This document shows positions 42,299 to 51,483 of a stretch of DNA of 64,000 nucleotides, one piece after another. This stretch comes from a bacterium (GTDB taxonomy: Bacteria; Krumholzibacteriota; Krumholzibacteriia; LZORAL124-64-63). The DNA lies in contig JADJYS010000002.1 in assembly GCA_016719645.1 (NCBI GenBank), forward strand, positions 496,001 to 560,000, in the 5' to 3' direction. A program made the position numbers and the translations under genes. The notes under the pieces were generated by a model. The model was not told the DNA's origin. It was given only the letters and a program-made list of their open reading frames with translations, and made no database searches. The first letter of the stretch is position 1. Each line of letters starts with the position of its first letter.

Positions 42299-42907
42299 AT
42301 GGCCGAAGAGGAAGCCAAGACCGAGACGCCGGAGAAGCCCAAGAAGGCGGCCGGTAAGCCGCTGGACAACAAGCTCGTGCTGCTGGCCATCATCATCGTG
42401 GTCCAGGCCGCCCTGGCGGTCGGGGTCACCCAGTTCGTGATCGTGCCGAAGCTCCAGCACCTGGGCGGCGGCGATCCGGCGGCCCTGGCCGCGGCGGACG
42501 GCGAGGAAGGGCACGGGGCCGCGGCGAAGGCCGAGGGGAAGGGCAAGTCCGGCGGCCACGGCAAGCCCGGCAAGCACGGCGAGGGCGGCACCCTCAGCGG
42601 CCGCGGCGCGCTCGTGGGCCTGAAGGAAGTGACGGTCTCGCTGCGCACCGACGGCGCGGTGACGAGCTACCTGCGCATCAGCGTGGACCTGGAGGTCCCC
42701 GACCAGGAGAAGGTGCTGCTGGTGGAGGAGCGGCTGCCGCACCTGCGGGACATCGTCATCGCCTCGCTGTCGAACAAGTTCGCCGCCGACCTGCGCACGC
42801 TGGAAGGCAAGGAAGCCCTGAAGACGGAACTGCTGCGCAAGCTGGGCGAGGCCCTGCCGGAAGCCGGGCTGATGAACATCTACTTCTCCGACCTGGTCGT
42901 GCAGTGA
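42299..42907 (+). CDS. fliL: basal-body-associated protein FliL
   Basis: 202 residues. Charged cytoplasmic N-terminus, one membrane helix about 27-48 (LVLLAIIIVVQAALAVGVTQ), a His/Lys/Gly-rich linker (GHGAAAKAEGKGKSGGHGKP) that is unusual for its composition, and the stomatin-like periplasmic domain ending RDIVIASLSNKFAADLRTLE and IYFSDLVVQ. FliL forms rings around stators. Confidence 0.9.
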   Translation: MAEEEAKTETPEKPKKAAGKPLDNKLVLLAIIIVVQAALAVGVTQFVIVPKLQHLGGGDPAALAAADGEEGHGAAAKAEGKGKSGGHGKPGKHGEGGTLSGRGALVGLKEVTVSLRTDGAVTSYLRISVDLEVPDQEKVLLVEERLPHLRDIVIASLSNKFAADLRTLEGKEALKTELLRKLGEALPEAGLMNIYFSDLVVQ

Positions 42908-42934
42908 GCGGGCAGGGAAGGACGGGGAGCTGAC

Positions 42935-43932
42935 ATGAGCGATCCCGAGCAGGGGCGCGAGGCCGCCCTGGACGAGCTGTTCGAGCAGGACGACGCCGCC
43001 GGCGAGCAGGCGGCGGTCGACGCGGCGGCGGCCCTGGTGCAGGGCGTGTCCGGGGTCGTCGTCCTTCGACTTCAGCCGGCCGACCAAGATCTCGCGGCAG
43101 TTCGAGAAGAACCTGATCACCTTCGCCGAGGCGTTCGCCAAGTCCTCGTCGCTGGGCCTGACCAGCATGCTGCGGGCGAACACGGGCATCGGCTACCGCG
43201 GCCTCGAGGTCATGAACTTCGGCGAGTTCGTCGGCGCGATGCCGCCGGTGACCTGCGCGGTGAACATCGGGCTGGCGCCGCTGAACGGCCTGTCCCTGCT
43301 GCACTTCGACGCCGGCATGATCTACCTGATGATGATGCGGCTGCTCGGCGGGCCCATCGAGGCCTGCCGCGTCGAGCGCAAGTTCACCGACATCGAGCTG
43401 GGGGTCGCGCGGCTGGTCATCGACAAGCTGCTCGGCCACATCGCCGAGGGTGCCGAGAAACTGGTCCATGCAGCCGAGCTTCGTGCACCTCGAGAACAAC
43501 CCCGCCTACCTGACGACCGTGACCGCCGGCGAGCCCGTCCTCTTGATCCGCTTCGAGATCGGCCTCGAGGAGCTGCGCGGGCCCCTGGACCTGTGCATCC
43601 CCCTGACGGCCTTCGAACCGGTCTGGCACCGCTTCGATCCGGAGGAGAATTCCGAGTTCCGCACCCCGGAAGAGGTGCGACGGGACCGGCAATTGCTATT
43701 CGAAGTGGTCAAGGGGGCCACGGCCGACGTGGTCGTGAACCTGGCGGACGTGATCCTCACGTTCGAGAACATCCTGGATCTCAAGGAGGGGGACGTGCTG
43801 CCGCTCTACAAGTCCCTGCAGTCGCCCCTGGTGCTGGAAGTCCAGGGCAAGCCCATGTTCCGGGGCCTGACCGGCAAGCTGAACCAGTGCCGCGCCCTGA
43901 AGCTCACCGAACGCCTGGACGAAGAGGAGTAG
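42935..43932 (+). CDS. fliM: flagellar motor switch protein FliM (two frameshifts)
   Basis: About 332 residues once two +1 shifts are repaired: one at the GGGG run 43052-43055 (restores SSSFDFSRPTKISRQFEKNL) and one at 43446-43452 (restores VPRNWSMQPSFVHLENNPAY). All FliM core segments are present: GFEVMNFGEF-like GLEVMNFGEFVGAMPP, IYLMMMRLLGGPI, LTAFEPVWHRFDPEEN, and the SpoA domain with LADVILTFENILDLKEGDVL. The N-terminal CheY-P-binding motif (EIDALL type) is only vaguely represented (EAALDELFEQ). It forms the rotor C-ring with FliG and FliN. Confidence 0.88.
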
Positions 43933-43936
43933 GAAG

Positions 43937-44344
43937 ATGTCCGATGGTATCCAGAACAATGTCTTCGGGAGCGGCGCCACGGCCGTAGCCGACGCCGACC
44001 CCGCCGCCCGTCAGCCCGGGCACAGCACCGACCAGATGCGCCCCGCCGAGCCGGAGGAGGACCTCGCGGCCATCGCGCCCGAGATCCGCAACATCGGCGT
44101 CCTGCTGGACATCGACATGAAGCTGACCGTCGAGCTGGGGCGCGCCCGGATGAAGATCCGCGACATCATGAACCTGAGCCCCGGCGCCGTGGTCGAGCTG
44201 GGCAAGGCGCCGAACGAGCCCGTGGACATCATGGTCAACGGCGTGCTGCTGGCCCGCGGCGAGGTCGTCGTGGTGGACGAGCAGTTCGCGGTGCGCATCA
44301 CCAAGCTGCTCAGCCGCTCCGAGCGCATCAAGAGGCTGACCTGA
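43937..44344 (+). CDS. fliN: flagellar motor switch protein FliN
   Basis: 135 residues. The SpoA domain: NIGVLLDIDMKLTVELGRAR, MKIRDIMNLSPGAVVELGKA, then GVLLARGEVVVVDEQFAVRI. The N-terminal 50 residues are an unconserved acidic linker. Five bases after the fliM stop. Confidence 0.97.
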   Translation: MSDGIQNNVFGSGATAVADADPAARQPGHSTDQMRPAEPEEDLAAIAPEIRNIGVLLDIDMKLTVELGRARMKIRDIMNLSPGAVVELGKAPNEPVDIMVNGVLLARGEVVVVDEQFAVRITKLLSRSERIKRLT

Positions 44345-44345
44345 C

Positions 44346-44723
44346 ATGCCGGGCGCGAGCGCGGCGCTGCCCTTCCTGGCCGTCCAGACCGCCGCCGGCG
44401 GCCTGGCCTGGCTCAAGCTGGTCGGCGGCCTGGTGGTCGTCTTCACGCTGCTGCTGCTGTTCCTGAAGCTGGTCGGGAGGCTGCAGGGCGCGCGCCCCGG
44501 CGCCGCCGCCGCGATCGTCGCCGTGCACGCCGTCGGGCCGCGCCGGGCCGTCGAGCTGCTGCGCTGCGGCGACGAGGTCTTCACGCTGTACCGCCACGAC
44601 CAGTCCGTCGTCCTGCTGGACCGCGCGCCCTACGATCCGGCGCGCCACGCGCCCGCGGCGCCCTCGCTGCCCGTCGGCGGTCTCCTGGACCGCCTGCGCA
44701 CCCGCCGCGCCGGCAACCCCTGA
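44346..44723 (+). CDS. fliO: flagellar biosynthetic protein FliO
   Basis: 125 residues: one membrane helix (VGGLVVVFTLLLLFLKLVGR, about 24-43) followed by a small beta domain (VHAVGPRRAVELLRCGDEVF, LYRHDQSVVLLDRAPYD). FliO stabilises FliP during export-gate assembly. Two bases after fliN. Confidence 0.85.
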   Translation: MPGASAALPFLAVQTAAGGLAWLKLVGGLVVVFTLLLLFLKLVGRLQGARPGAAAAIVAVHAVGPRRAVELLRCGDEVFTLYRHDQSVVLLDRAPYDPARHAPAAPSLPVGGLLDRLRTRRAGNP

Positions 44724-44831
44724 CCCGCCCGCCCCTGCCGCCGCTGCACCGTTCCTGACCGCCCCGTGGCCGCTGGATGGCCACATTCGCCGTTTCCCGC
44801 CGCCGGGACCGCTCCTGCGGGCCGGGCGCGC

Positions 44832-44846
44832 TGGCACGCCCATTGC
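44832..44846 (+). promoter_or_regulatory. sigma-54 promoter of the fliP operon
   Basis: TGGCACGCCCATTGC, one base off the ideal consensus, 41 bases before the fliP start. It gives the export-gate genes a promoter separate from the upstream flgB block. Confidence 0.88.
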
Positions 44847-44887
44847 GATGCCGCGTCCCGGCACCGACACACCCGAAGGCAGGTAAC

Positions 44888-45661
44888 TTGAAGACCGGAC
44901 AGATCCTCATCGTCCTGGGGCTCGCCCTGGCGGCTTCGCTCGCCTCGCCCGGCGCCGCCCTTGCCCAGACGGCCGCGGCCGCTCCCGGCTCCAGTTTCAG
45001 CCTGACGCTCGGAGGCGCCGAGGGCGGCGCCCGCCTGGACGTCGCGGTCGAGATCGTCCTGCTGATGACCCTGATCTCGCTGGCGCCCGCCCTGCTGGTG
45101 CTGCTGACGAGCTTCACGCGGATCATCATCGTGCTGGGCTTCCTGCGGCAGGCCCTGGGCACGGGCCAGATGCCCGCCAACCAGATCCTGATCGGCCTGG
45201 CCCTGTTCCTGACCTTCGTGATCATGGCCCCCGTCGGCACGCAGATCCACCAGGAGGCCCTGAAGCCCTACCTGGCCGAGGAGATCGGCCAGGGCGAGGC
45301 CCTGAAGCGCGCCGAGGTGCCCCTGAAGGAGTTCATGCTGGGGCAGACCCGGGAGAAGGACATCGCCCTGTTCCTGGAGCTGACCAACAGCGAGGCGCCC
45401 GAGCAGCCCGAGGACCTGCCCCTGCTGGTGGTGGTGCCGAGCTTCGTGATCAGCGAGCTGAAGACGGCCTTCCAGATCGGCTTCGTGCTGTTCCTGCCGT
45501 TCCTGATCATCGACATGGTGGTGGCCTCGGTCCTGATGTCGATGGGCATGATGATGCTGCCGCCGGTGCTGATCAGCCTGCCGTTCAAGATCCTGCTCTT
45601 CGTGCTGGTGGACGGCTGGTACCTGATCGTCCGCTCGCTCGTGATGGGATTCCAGAACTGA
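44888..45661 (+). CDS. fliP: flagellar export gate protein FliP
   Basis: 257 residues from TTG 44888; any earlier start would lie at or before the sigma-54 promoter, and TTG is directly followed by a signal peptide (ILIVLGLALAASLASPGAAL). Membrane helices and the motifs LTSFTRIIIVLGFLRQALGT, MAPVGTQIHQEALKPY and LPFKILLFVLVDGW are those of FliP. It forms the core of the FliPQR export pore. Confidence 0.95.
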   Translation: MKTGQILIVLGLALAASLASPGAALAQTAAAAPGSSFSLTLGGAEGGARLDVAVEIVLLMTLISLAPALLVLLTSFTRIIIVLGFLRQALGTGQMPANQILIGLALFLTFVIMAPVGTQIHQEALKPYLAEEIGQGEALKRAEVPLKEFMLGQTREKDIALFLELTNSEAPEQPEDLPLLVVVPSFVISELKTAFQIGFVLFLPFLIIDMVVASVLMSMGMMMLPPVLISLPFKILLFVLVDGWYLIVRSLVMGFQN

Positions 45662-45683
45662 AGCCGGAAGCCGGAAGGACGCC

Positions 45684-45947
45684 ATGACCACCGAGACCGT
45701 CGTCGAACTGGGGCAGCTCGCCCTGAAGACCACCCTGCTGGTGGCCGGCCCCATGCTGGCCGCCGGCATGGTGGTGGGCCTGATCATCAGCGTCTTCCAG
45801 GCGGCGACGCACATCAACGAGATGACCATGACCTTCGTGCCGAAGATCCTGGCCGTGTTCCTGGTGCTGATCATCTCGCTGCCCTGGATCATCCAGCAGA
45901 TGACCTCGTTCACCCTGGACATCTTCGAACGCATCGGGGCGATGTGA
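45684..45947 (+). CDS. fliQ: flagellar export gate protein FliQ
   Basis: 87 residues, two membrane helices, with GLIISVFQAATHINEMTMTF and VPKILAVFLVLIISLPWIIQ, the FliQ pattern. Behind GGAAGGACGCC. Confidence 0.96.
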   Translation: MTTETVVELGQLALKTTLLVAGPMLAAGMVVGLIISVFQAATHINEMTMTFVPKILAVFLVLIISLPWIIQQMTSFTLDIFERIGAM

Positions 45948-45948
45948 C

Positions 45949-46740
45949 ATGAACCTGCCGGTGTCGCTCGACTTCACCTGGCTGGTCCTGACCCTGGCGC
46001 TGACCCTGCGCCTGTCCATCCTGACCGCGATGCTGCCGCTGCTGTCCGGCACGACCGTGCCGCCGCTCTGGCGCGTCGCCATCGCCGTGGTGATCGCCGG
46101 GGCGGTCGCGCCGGCGGTGTCGGCCCAGCTGCCGCCCGGGCCGCTGGACCTCTCCTGGGAGTCGCTGGCGGCCGAGGGCCTGCGGTCCCTGACCGTGGGC
46201 GCCCTGCTGGCCTTCACGGCCGGGGTCCCCTTCGCCGCCGTCCGCTTCGCCGGCGAGCTGGTGGGCGTCCAGATCGGCTTCTCCATGGTCAACACGATCG
46301 ACCCGCAGGGGATGGGGCAGGTCTCGGTGCTGGCGAACCTCTACTACCTGCTGGCGGTGATGATCTTCTTCGCCGTGGACGGCCACCACACCCTGATCGC
46401 GGTCTGCGCGCAGTCCTGCGTGCTGGTGCCGCCGCTGCAGCCCATCTCGCTGGACGCCGGGTCCTGGCTGGTGGCGCAGGAGTTCGCCGGCTTCTTCGAG
46501 CTGGGCCTGCGCATCGCGGCCCCGGTCGCGGTGGTGCTGCTGCTGGTGAACGTGGCCATGGGCTTCATCGTCAAGACGGTGCCGCAGATCAACATCCTGG
46601 TGGTGGGCTTCCCCATCACCATCGCCGTGGGCCTCGCGACGCTCGGGCTGTCGCTGGTCTACTTCGGCCAGGTCATGGGGTCGCTGCTCGCCGACCTGGA
46701 GGGGCGCTTCGGCGCCGTCCTGGGCGCGCTGCAGGGCTGA
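45949..46740 (+). CDS. fliR: flagellar export gate protein FliR
   Basis: 263 residues with six or so membrane helices. FAGELVGVQIGFSMVNTIDP and TVPQINILVVGFPITIAVGL are family motifs. One base after the fliQ stop. Completes the FliPQR set. Confidence 0.95.
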   Translation: MNLPVSLDFTWLVLTLALTLRLSILTAMLPLLSGTTVPPLWRVAIAVVIAGAVAPAVSAQLPPGPLDLSWESLAAEGLRSLTVGALLAFTAGVPFAAVRFAGELVGVQIGFSMVNTIDPQGMGQVSVLANLYYLLAVMIFFAVDGHHTLIAVCAQSCVLVPPLQPISLDAGSWLVAQEFAGFFELGLRIAAPVAVVLLLVNVAMGFIVKTVPQINILVVGFPITIAVGLATLGLSLVYFGQVMGSLLADLEGRFGAVLGALQG

Positions 46741-46789
46741 ACGGTTCCGGCCGGCGCCGCCGGCCGCCGACGCGGGGAGGTGAGGGCCG

Positions 46790-47851
46790 ATGTCGGACGC
46801 ACCGGGTGGCGAGAGGACCGAGAAAGCGACACCCCGCAAGCGCGAGAAGGCGCTGGAGAAGGGGCAGGTGGCGCTGAGCCAGGAGGTCAACAGCGCCCTG
46901 GTGCTGCTGGCCGGCTTCTCCCTGCTGTTCGTCGGCACCGGGGCCATGGGCCGGATCCTCAACGACAACGCGCGCTACCTGTTCGGCGAGGCCCACCTCT
47001 TCCGGCTGGACAGCCCCTTCGCCCTGGCCGAGTTCGCCTCGGCCAACGTCATGGTCCTGGTCCGGGCCGTGGCGCCGGTGGCGGGCGGGATCATGGTCAT
47101 CGGCCTGCTGGCGAACGTCATGCAGGTCGGCTGGCACGTGAGCCTGTCGTCCCTGGCCTTCCGGATGGACAACATCAACCCGCTGAACGGCCTCAAGGGC
47201 ATCTTCAGCCGCAAGACGGGCTTCGAACTGCTCAAGAGCCTCGCGAAGATCCTGCTGATCGGCGGCGTCGCCTGGTGGACGGTGGCCTCCCTGGGCGGGG
47301 AGCTGCTGGGGATCTCGCTGCTGCCCCTGACCGGCGCGGCCGCGGTCGGCTGGCACACGGTCGCCAAGCTCGTCTACCGCCTGGCCGCCCTCATGCTCGC
47401 CGTGGCCGCGATCGACTGGGCCTTCCAGAAGTGGCAGCACGAGGAGAACCTCAAGATGACCAAGCAGGAGGTCATCGAGGAGAACAAGGACATCGAGGGC
47501 GATCCCCAGATCAAGGCCCGCATGCGCGCCATCCAGATCGAGGCGGTGCGCAAGCGCATGCTGGCCGAGATCCCGCGCGCCGACGTCGTGGTGACCAACC
47601 CGACCCACTTCGCCGTGGCCCTGCGCTACAAGGACGGGGAGTCGGCGCCGCGGGTGGTCGCCAAGGGCCAGGACCACCTGGCGCAGACGATCAAGCGGAT
47701 CGCCCGCGAGAACCGCGTTCCGGTCATCGAGAACAAGCCGCTGGCACGCGCCCTGCATAAGCTCGTCAAGGTCGGGGCCTACATCCCCGACGACCTGTAC
47801 CAGGCCGTCGCCGAGGTGCTGGCCTACGTCTACCGCTTGAAGCGGGCCTGA
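46790..47851 (+). CDS. flhB: flagellar export switch protein FlhB
   Basis: 353 residues. Begins GGERTEKATPRKREKALEKG, has four membrane helices (about 35-210), and the autocleavage motif NPTH at 270-273, whose cleavage switches export specificity when FliK signals hook completion. Followed by LRYKDGESAPRVVAKGQDHL, typical FlhB. Confidence 0.98.
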   Translation: MSDAPGGERTEKATPRKREKALEKGQVALSQEVNSALVLLAGFSLLFVGTGAMGRILNDNARYLFGEAHLFRLDSPFALAEFASANVMVLVRAVAPVAGGIMVIGLLANVMQVGWHVSLSSLAFRMDNINPLNGLKGIFSRKTGFELLKSLAKILLIGGVAWWTVASLGGELLGISLLPLTGAAAVGWHTVAKLVYRLAALMLAVAAIDWAFQKWQHEENLKMTKQEVIEENKDIEGDPQIKARMRAIQIEAVRKRMLAEIPRADVVVTNPTHFAVALRYKDGESAPRVVAKGQDHLAQTIKRIARENRVPVIENKPLARALHKLVKVGAYIPDDLYQAVAEVLAYVYRLKRA

Positions 47852-47871
47852 GGCCCGGAGGCTGATCCGAC

Positions 47872-49972
47872 GTGAACAAGGGCATCGACCGCGACCTGCT
47901 GCTGGCCAACAGCAACATCCTGAGCGCGCTGGCCGTGCTGGCGGTCGTCGGCCTGATGATCATGCCGGTCCACCCCGCGGTGCTCGACCTGCTGATCACC
48001 TTCAACATCGCCTTTGCGGTGGTGATCCTGCTGGTCTCCCTGTACCTCAAGGAGCCCCTGCAGTTCTCCAGCTTCCCCTCCCTGCTGCTGATCGTGACGC
48101 TCTACCGGCTGGCGCTGAACGTCGCCTCGACGCGCCTGATCCTGGCCAAGGGCGGCGCCGGCAAGGTCATCGCGAGCTTCGGCGACTTCGTCATCGGCGG
48201 CAACTACGTCATCGGCGTGATCGTCTTCGCCATCCTGGTCATCGTGCAGTTCGTGGTGATCACCAAGGGCTCCGGCCGCATCGCCGAGGTGGCGGCCCGC
48301 TTCACCCTGGACGCGATGCCCGGCAAGCAGATGGCCATCGACGCCGACCTGAACACCGGCCTGATCAACGAGGCCGAGGCCCGCCGCCGCCGCGCCCAGG
48401 TCGCCTCGGAGGCCGAGTTCTTCGGCGCCATGGACGGCGCCAGCAAGTTCGTGCGCGGCGACGCGGTCGCCGGGATCATCATCACCCTGATCAACATCGT
48501 CGGCGGCTTCATCATCGGCATGCTGCAGATGGGGATGACGGCCGGGGAGAGCCTGCGCCAGTTCACGCGCCTGACCGTCGGCGACGGCCTGGTCAGCCAG
48601 ATCCCGGCGCTGCTGATCTCCACCGCGGCCGGCCTGGTGGTCACGCGCCAGAGCAGCTCGATGAACCTGGGCCAGTCGCTCACCATGCAGCTGTTCCGCC
48701 AGCCCAAGGCCATCTACCTGGCGTCGGGCTCCCTGGTCGTGCTCGGCCTGATCCCCGGCCTGCCGACCCTGCCCTTCCTGACCCTGGGCGCGGTGTTCGC
48801 CATCGTCGGGCGCCTGCTCAGCTCGCGCGTCGAGTCCATCGACCGCCAGGACGCGGCCGACGAGGCCCTGGCGATCGAGGAGGCGGCGCCGGCGCCCGAC
48901 CGCGGGCCGGGCCACGACCTGTTCGTGACCGACGCCATGGAGCTGGAGCTGGGCTACGGCCTGCTGTCGCTGGTCGACCAGGCGCGCGGCGGGGACCTGC
49001 TGAACCCGGATCACCAACATCCGCCGCCAGATCGGCAGCGAGCTGGGCGTGCTGGTCCACCCCATCCGCGTGCGGGACAACCTCCAGCTCGGCGCCCACG
49101 AGTACGTGATCAAGCTGAAGGGCGTCGCCCTGGCCCGGGCCGAGCTGCGGCCCGACCGGCTGCTGGCGATGAGCACCGGCGGCGGGGAACCCATCGAGGG
49201 GCTCCCCACCGTGGAGCCGGCCTTCCAGCTGCCCGCCCTGTGGATCGACCCGGCCCGCAAGACCGTGGCCGAGATGGAGGGCTACACCGTCGTCGAGCCG
49301 ACCGCGGTGCTGGCCACGCACCTCTCCGAGACGATCCGCGCCCACGCCGACGAGCTGCTGACGCGCCAGGACATCAAGGACATGTGCGAGAGCGTGCGCG
49401 AGTTCGCGCCCGCGCTGATCGAGGACCTGATCCCGGACAAGGTGCCGGTCAACACGCTGCACAACGTCCTGCGCGGCCTGCTGCACGAGCGCATCCCGGT
49501 CAAGGACATCGTCACGATCCTCGAGACGCTGGCCAACCACGTCGGAACCGGCGGCGGCGTCGACCACCTGCTGGAGAAGGTGCGCGAGGCGCTGCGCCGC
49601 ACGATCAGCAGCCTCTACGTCGAGCCGGACGGCCAGGTCTACGTCGTCTCGCTGCACCCCGAGACCGAGGCGGTGATGGCCCAGGCGGCCGGCGATTCCG
49701 AGCGGGCCGGCGCCGTGGTCCTGGACCCGCTGTTCGCGCAGACCTTCCTCGAGAAGCTCGAGAAGACGCTGCAGGCCGTCTACAGCCGCGGCAAGCCGCC
49801 GGTCCTGCTGGTGCCGACGCCGATGCGCCTGTTCCTGAAGCGATTGATCGAACCGACGTTCCCGGCACTGCCGGTGATGGGCTACACCGAGGTCACGCCC
49901 AACACCAGCATCCAGTCCGCGGGGATCGTCTCGACCCAGGGAGCCCACCATGTCCACGCAGCCAAGGCCTGA
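47872..49972 (+). CDS. flhA: flagellar export gate protein FlhA (frameshift near 49016)
   Basis: About 699 residues after removing one extra C in AACCCGG at 49015-49017, restoring DLLNRITNIRRQIGSELGVL. GTG start at 47872. Eight membrane helices in the first 330 residues, with the FHIPEP-type LYRLALNVASTRLIL and the GDAVAGIIITLINIVGGFII segment; the cytoplasmic domain carries AHEYVIKLKGVALARAELRP and PVLLVPTPMRLFLKRLIEPT. FlhA forms the nonameric ring that receives chaperone-substrate complexes. Confidence 0.93.
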
Positions 49973-51056
49973 GCACGGCACCAGCCGGGTGACCGGGCGC
50001 ACGCTCAAGGAAGCCCTCGAGAACGCCCGCCGCCTCTACGGCGACGGCGTCCGCATCGCCGAGACGCGCGGCGTCGAGCGGCGCGACGCGAAGGGCCTCG
50101 GGCGCAGCCGCCACATCGAGGTCGTCGTGGCCCTGCCCGACGCCGCTCCCGAACTGGAGCGGCGCGTCCGTCCCGCGGCCAGCGTCGCCGACCTGGAAGC
50201 CGAGGTGCAGCGCATCGAGCAGCTCGTGGCCGGCCTGGCGACCGAAGCGGCGGCCGCCGCCGCTCCCGAACCGCCCCGCGCCCAGGACCCCCTGGACCGG
50301 GCCCTGCTGGCGGCCGGCTCCTCGCCGGCGGCGGTGCGCCACCTGCGCCGGCTGCGGGAAGCCGAGGGCGCCCGCGACCCGCAGGCCCACCTGCGGGGGC
50401 AGCTGCGGGCCGCCGGGGGCCGCTGGCAGGATCTCGCCGGCGTCCACGTCTTCCTCGGCGGCGCCGGCGCCGGCAAGTCCGACCTGGTCCTGGGCGCCGC
50501 CGCCGCCCTGAAGGCGGCCGGGCGCAAGGTGCTGGTGCTGTCCCTGACCCCGCGCCACAAGGGCGACGTCCGCCGCCTGCAGGAGGAGGCGGCCGAGCGC
50601 GGCTACGACGCCGCCGTGCTGCGCGAGGCGGCCCAGTTCGCGCGCAGCCTGCCGCTGCTGCCCCGCTACGACGCGGTGCTCGTCGACACGCCCTGCTGGC
50701 ACGGCCAGTCGCTGCGCGACGAGACGGTGCGGCGCTTCGTCGCCGACAACGAGGACCTGCACCGCCACCTGGTGCTGCCCCTGGACCTGGACCTGGGCGA
50801 CCGCGAGCGGCTGTGGGAGACCGGCCGCAGCTGGAACTGCGACTGGCTGGCGCTGACGCGCGGGGACCTGAGCGCGCGTCCGGGCCGGCTGCTGGACGTG
50901 CTGCTGACCTCGCCGTTCCCGGTGTCCCTGCGCGCGACCGGGCCCTGGCCCGACGAGCTGCCCGTGATCGCCGACGCCGGCAGCCTGGCCGAGCTCTGCG
51001 CCCGCGGCGCCGTCGCGAGCCTCGGCGCCGCGGCAGCCGCCGGAGGCGCGTCGTGA
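49950..51056 (+). CDS. flhF: FlhF-like SRP-type GTPase with altered G motifs
   Basis: 368 residues. N-terminal TLKEALENARRLYGDGVRIA matches the FlhF basic domain; an NG-like region follows about 115-365. The P-loop is GGAGAGKS (170-177, usually GPTGVGKTT), but the G3 motif reads DTPCW rather than DTAGR, and the G4 motif reads TRGD rather than TKxD. Such changes suggest weak or no GTP hydrolysis. Overlaps flhA by 23 bases. FlhF sets flagellar position, normally together with FlhG; no flhG is seen in this window. Confidence 0.85.
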   Translation: MSTQPRPEHGTSRVTGRTLKEALENARRLYGDGVRIAETRGVERRDAKGLGRSRHIEVVVALPDAAPELERRVRPAASVADLEAEVQRIEQLVAGLATEAAAAAAPEPPRAQDPLDRALLAAGSSPAAVRHLRRLREAEGARDPQAHLRGQLRAAGGRWQDLAGVHVFLGGAGAGKSDLVLGAAAALKAAGRKVLVLSLTPRHKGDVRRLQEEAAERGYDAAVLREAAQFARSLPLLPRYDAVLVDTPCWHGQSLRDETVRRFVADNEDLHRHLVLPLDLDLGDRERLWETGRSWNCDWLALTRGDLSARPGRLLDVLLTSPFPVSLRATGPWPDELPVIADAGSLAELCARGAVASLGAAAAAGGAS

Positions 51057-51379
51057 ACAAGTTCGTCAACGTGCTGGCTCTGGGCGCGGCCCTGACCTCC
51101 CTGATGTGCGACATCTGGCGCGACTACGGCGCCCTGGCCGCCGGCAAGCGCGCCGCCCTGGCCTACTTCGCCTTCTTCGCCGTGGGCTCGCTGCTGTCGC
51201 TGATGTTCAAGACGGGCATCCAGGACGAGTGGGTCCGCGAGGACTGGCAGCGGCGGCGGGCCGAGAAGCTGCGCCTGGAGCAGGTGAGGGCGGCCGAGGA
51301 GCTCCGTCGCCTGGAGGAAAAGAAGCGCCGCGAGGCGGAGAAGGCGGCGAAGAAGGGCAAACCGGTGGCCGCCGGCTAG
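51053..51379 (+). CDS. small membrane protein in the flhG position
   Basis: 108 residues from GTG 51053, overlapping flhF as GTGA. Two hydrophobic segments (FVNVLALGAALTSLM and AALAYFAFFAVGSLLSLMF) and then a charged helical tail (EELRRLEEKKRREAEKAAKK). Unrelated to MinD-type FlhG. Function unknown; translational coupling to flhF suggests a joint role, perhaps membrane recruitment. Confidence 0.75.
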   Translation: MNKFVNVLALGAALTSLMCDIWRDYGALAAGKRAALAYFAFFAVGSLLSLMFKTGIQDEWVREDWQRRRAEKLRLEQVRAAEELRRLEEKKRREAEKAAKKGKPVAAG

Positions 51380-51401
51380 GCGGCGCACCCCCGCCGCGGG
51401 G

Positions 51402-51416
51402 GGGCACGGAACCTGC
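51402..51416 (+). promoter_or_regulatory. possible sigma-54 promoter of fliA
   Basis: GGGCACGGAACCTGC, then A: the invariant GG and GC are correctly spaced, with one mismatch in each box. It lies about 68 bases before fliA. Confidence 0.55.
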
Positions 51417-51483
51417 AACCGACCCGTGATCGGGTCTTCAAGCCAGACGGCGGACGCGCATCACCCAGAGAACGAGGCACCTC

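Noticed and set aside
15310..49972. Programmed +1 ribosomal frameshifting in flgI, flgE, fliM and flhA
   Set aside because: The sites share no slippery motif, no in-frame stop or stimulatory structure lies at them, and the genes normally need no recoding; sequence indels explain them more simply.
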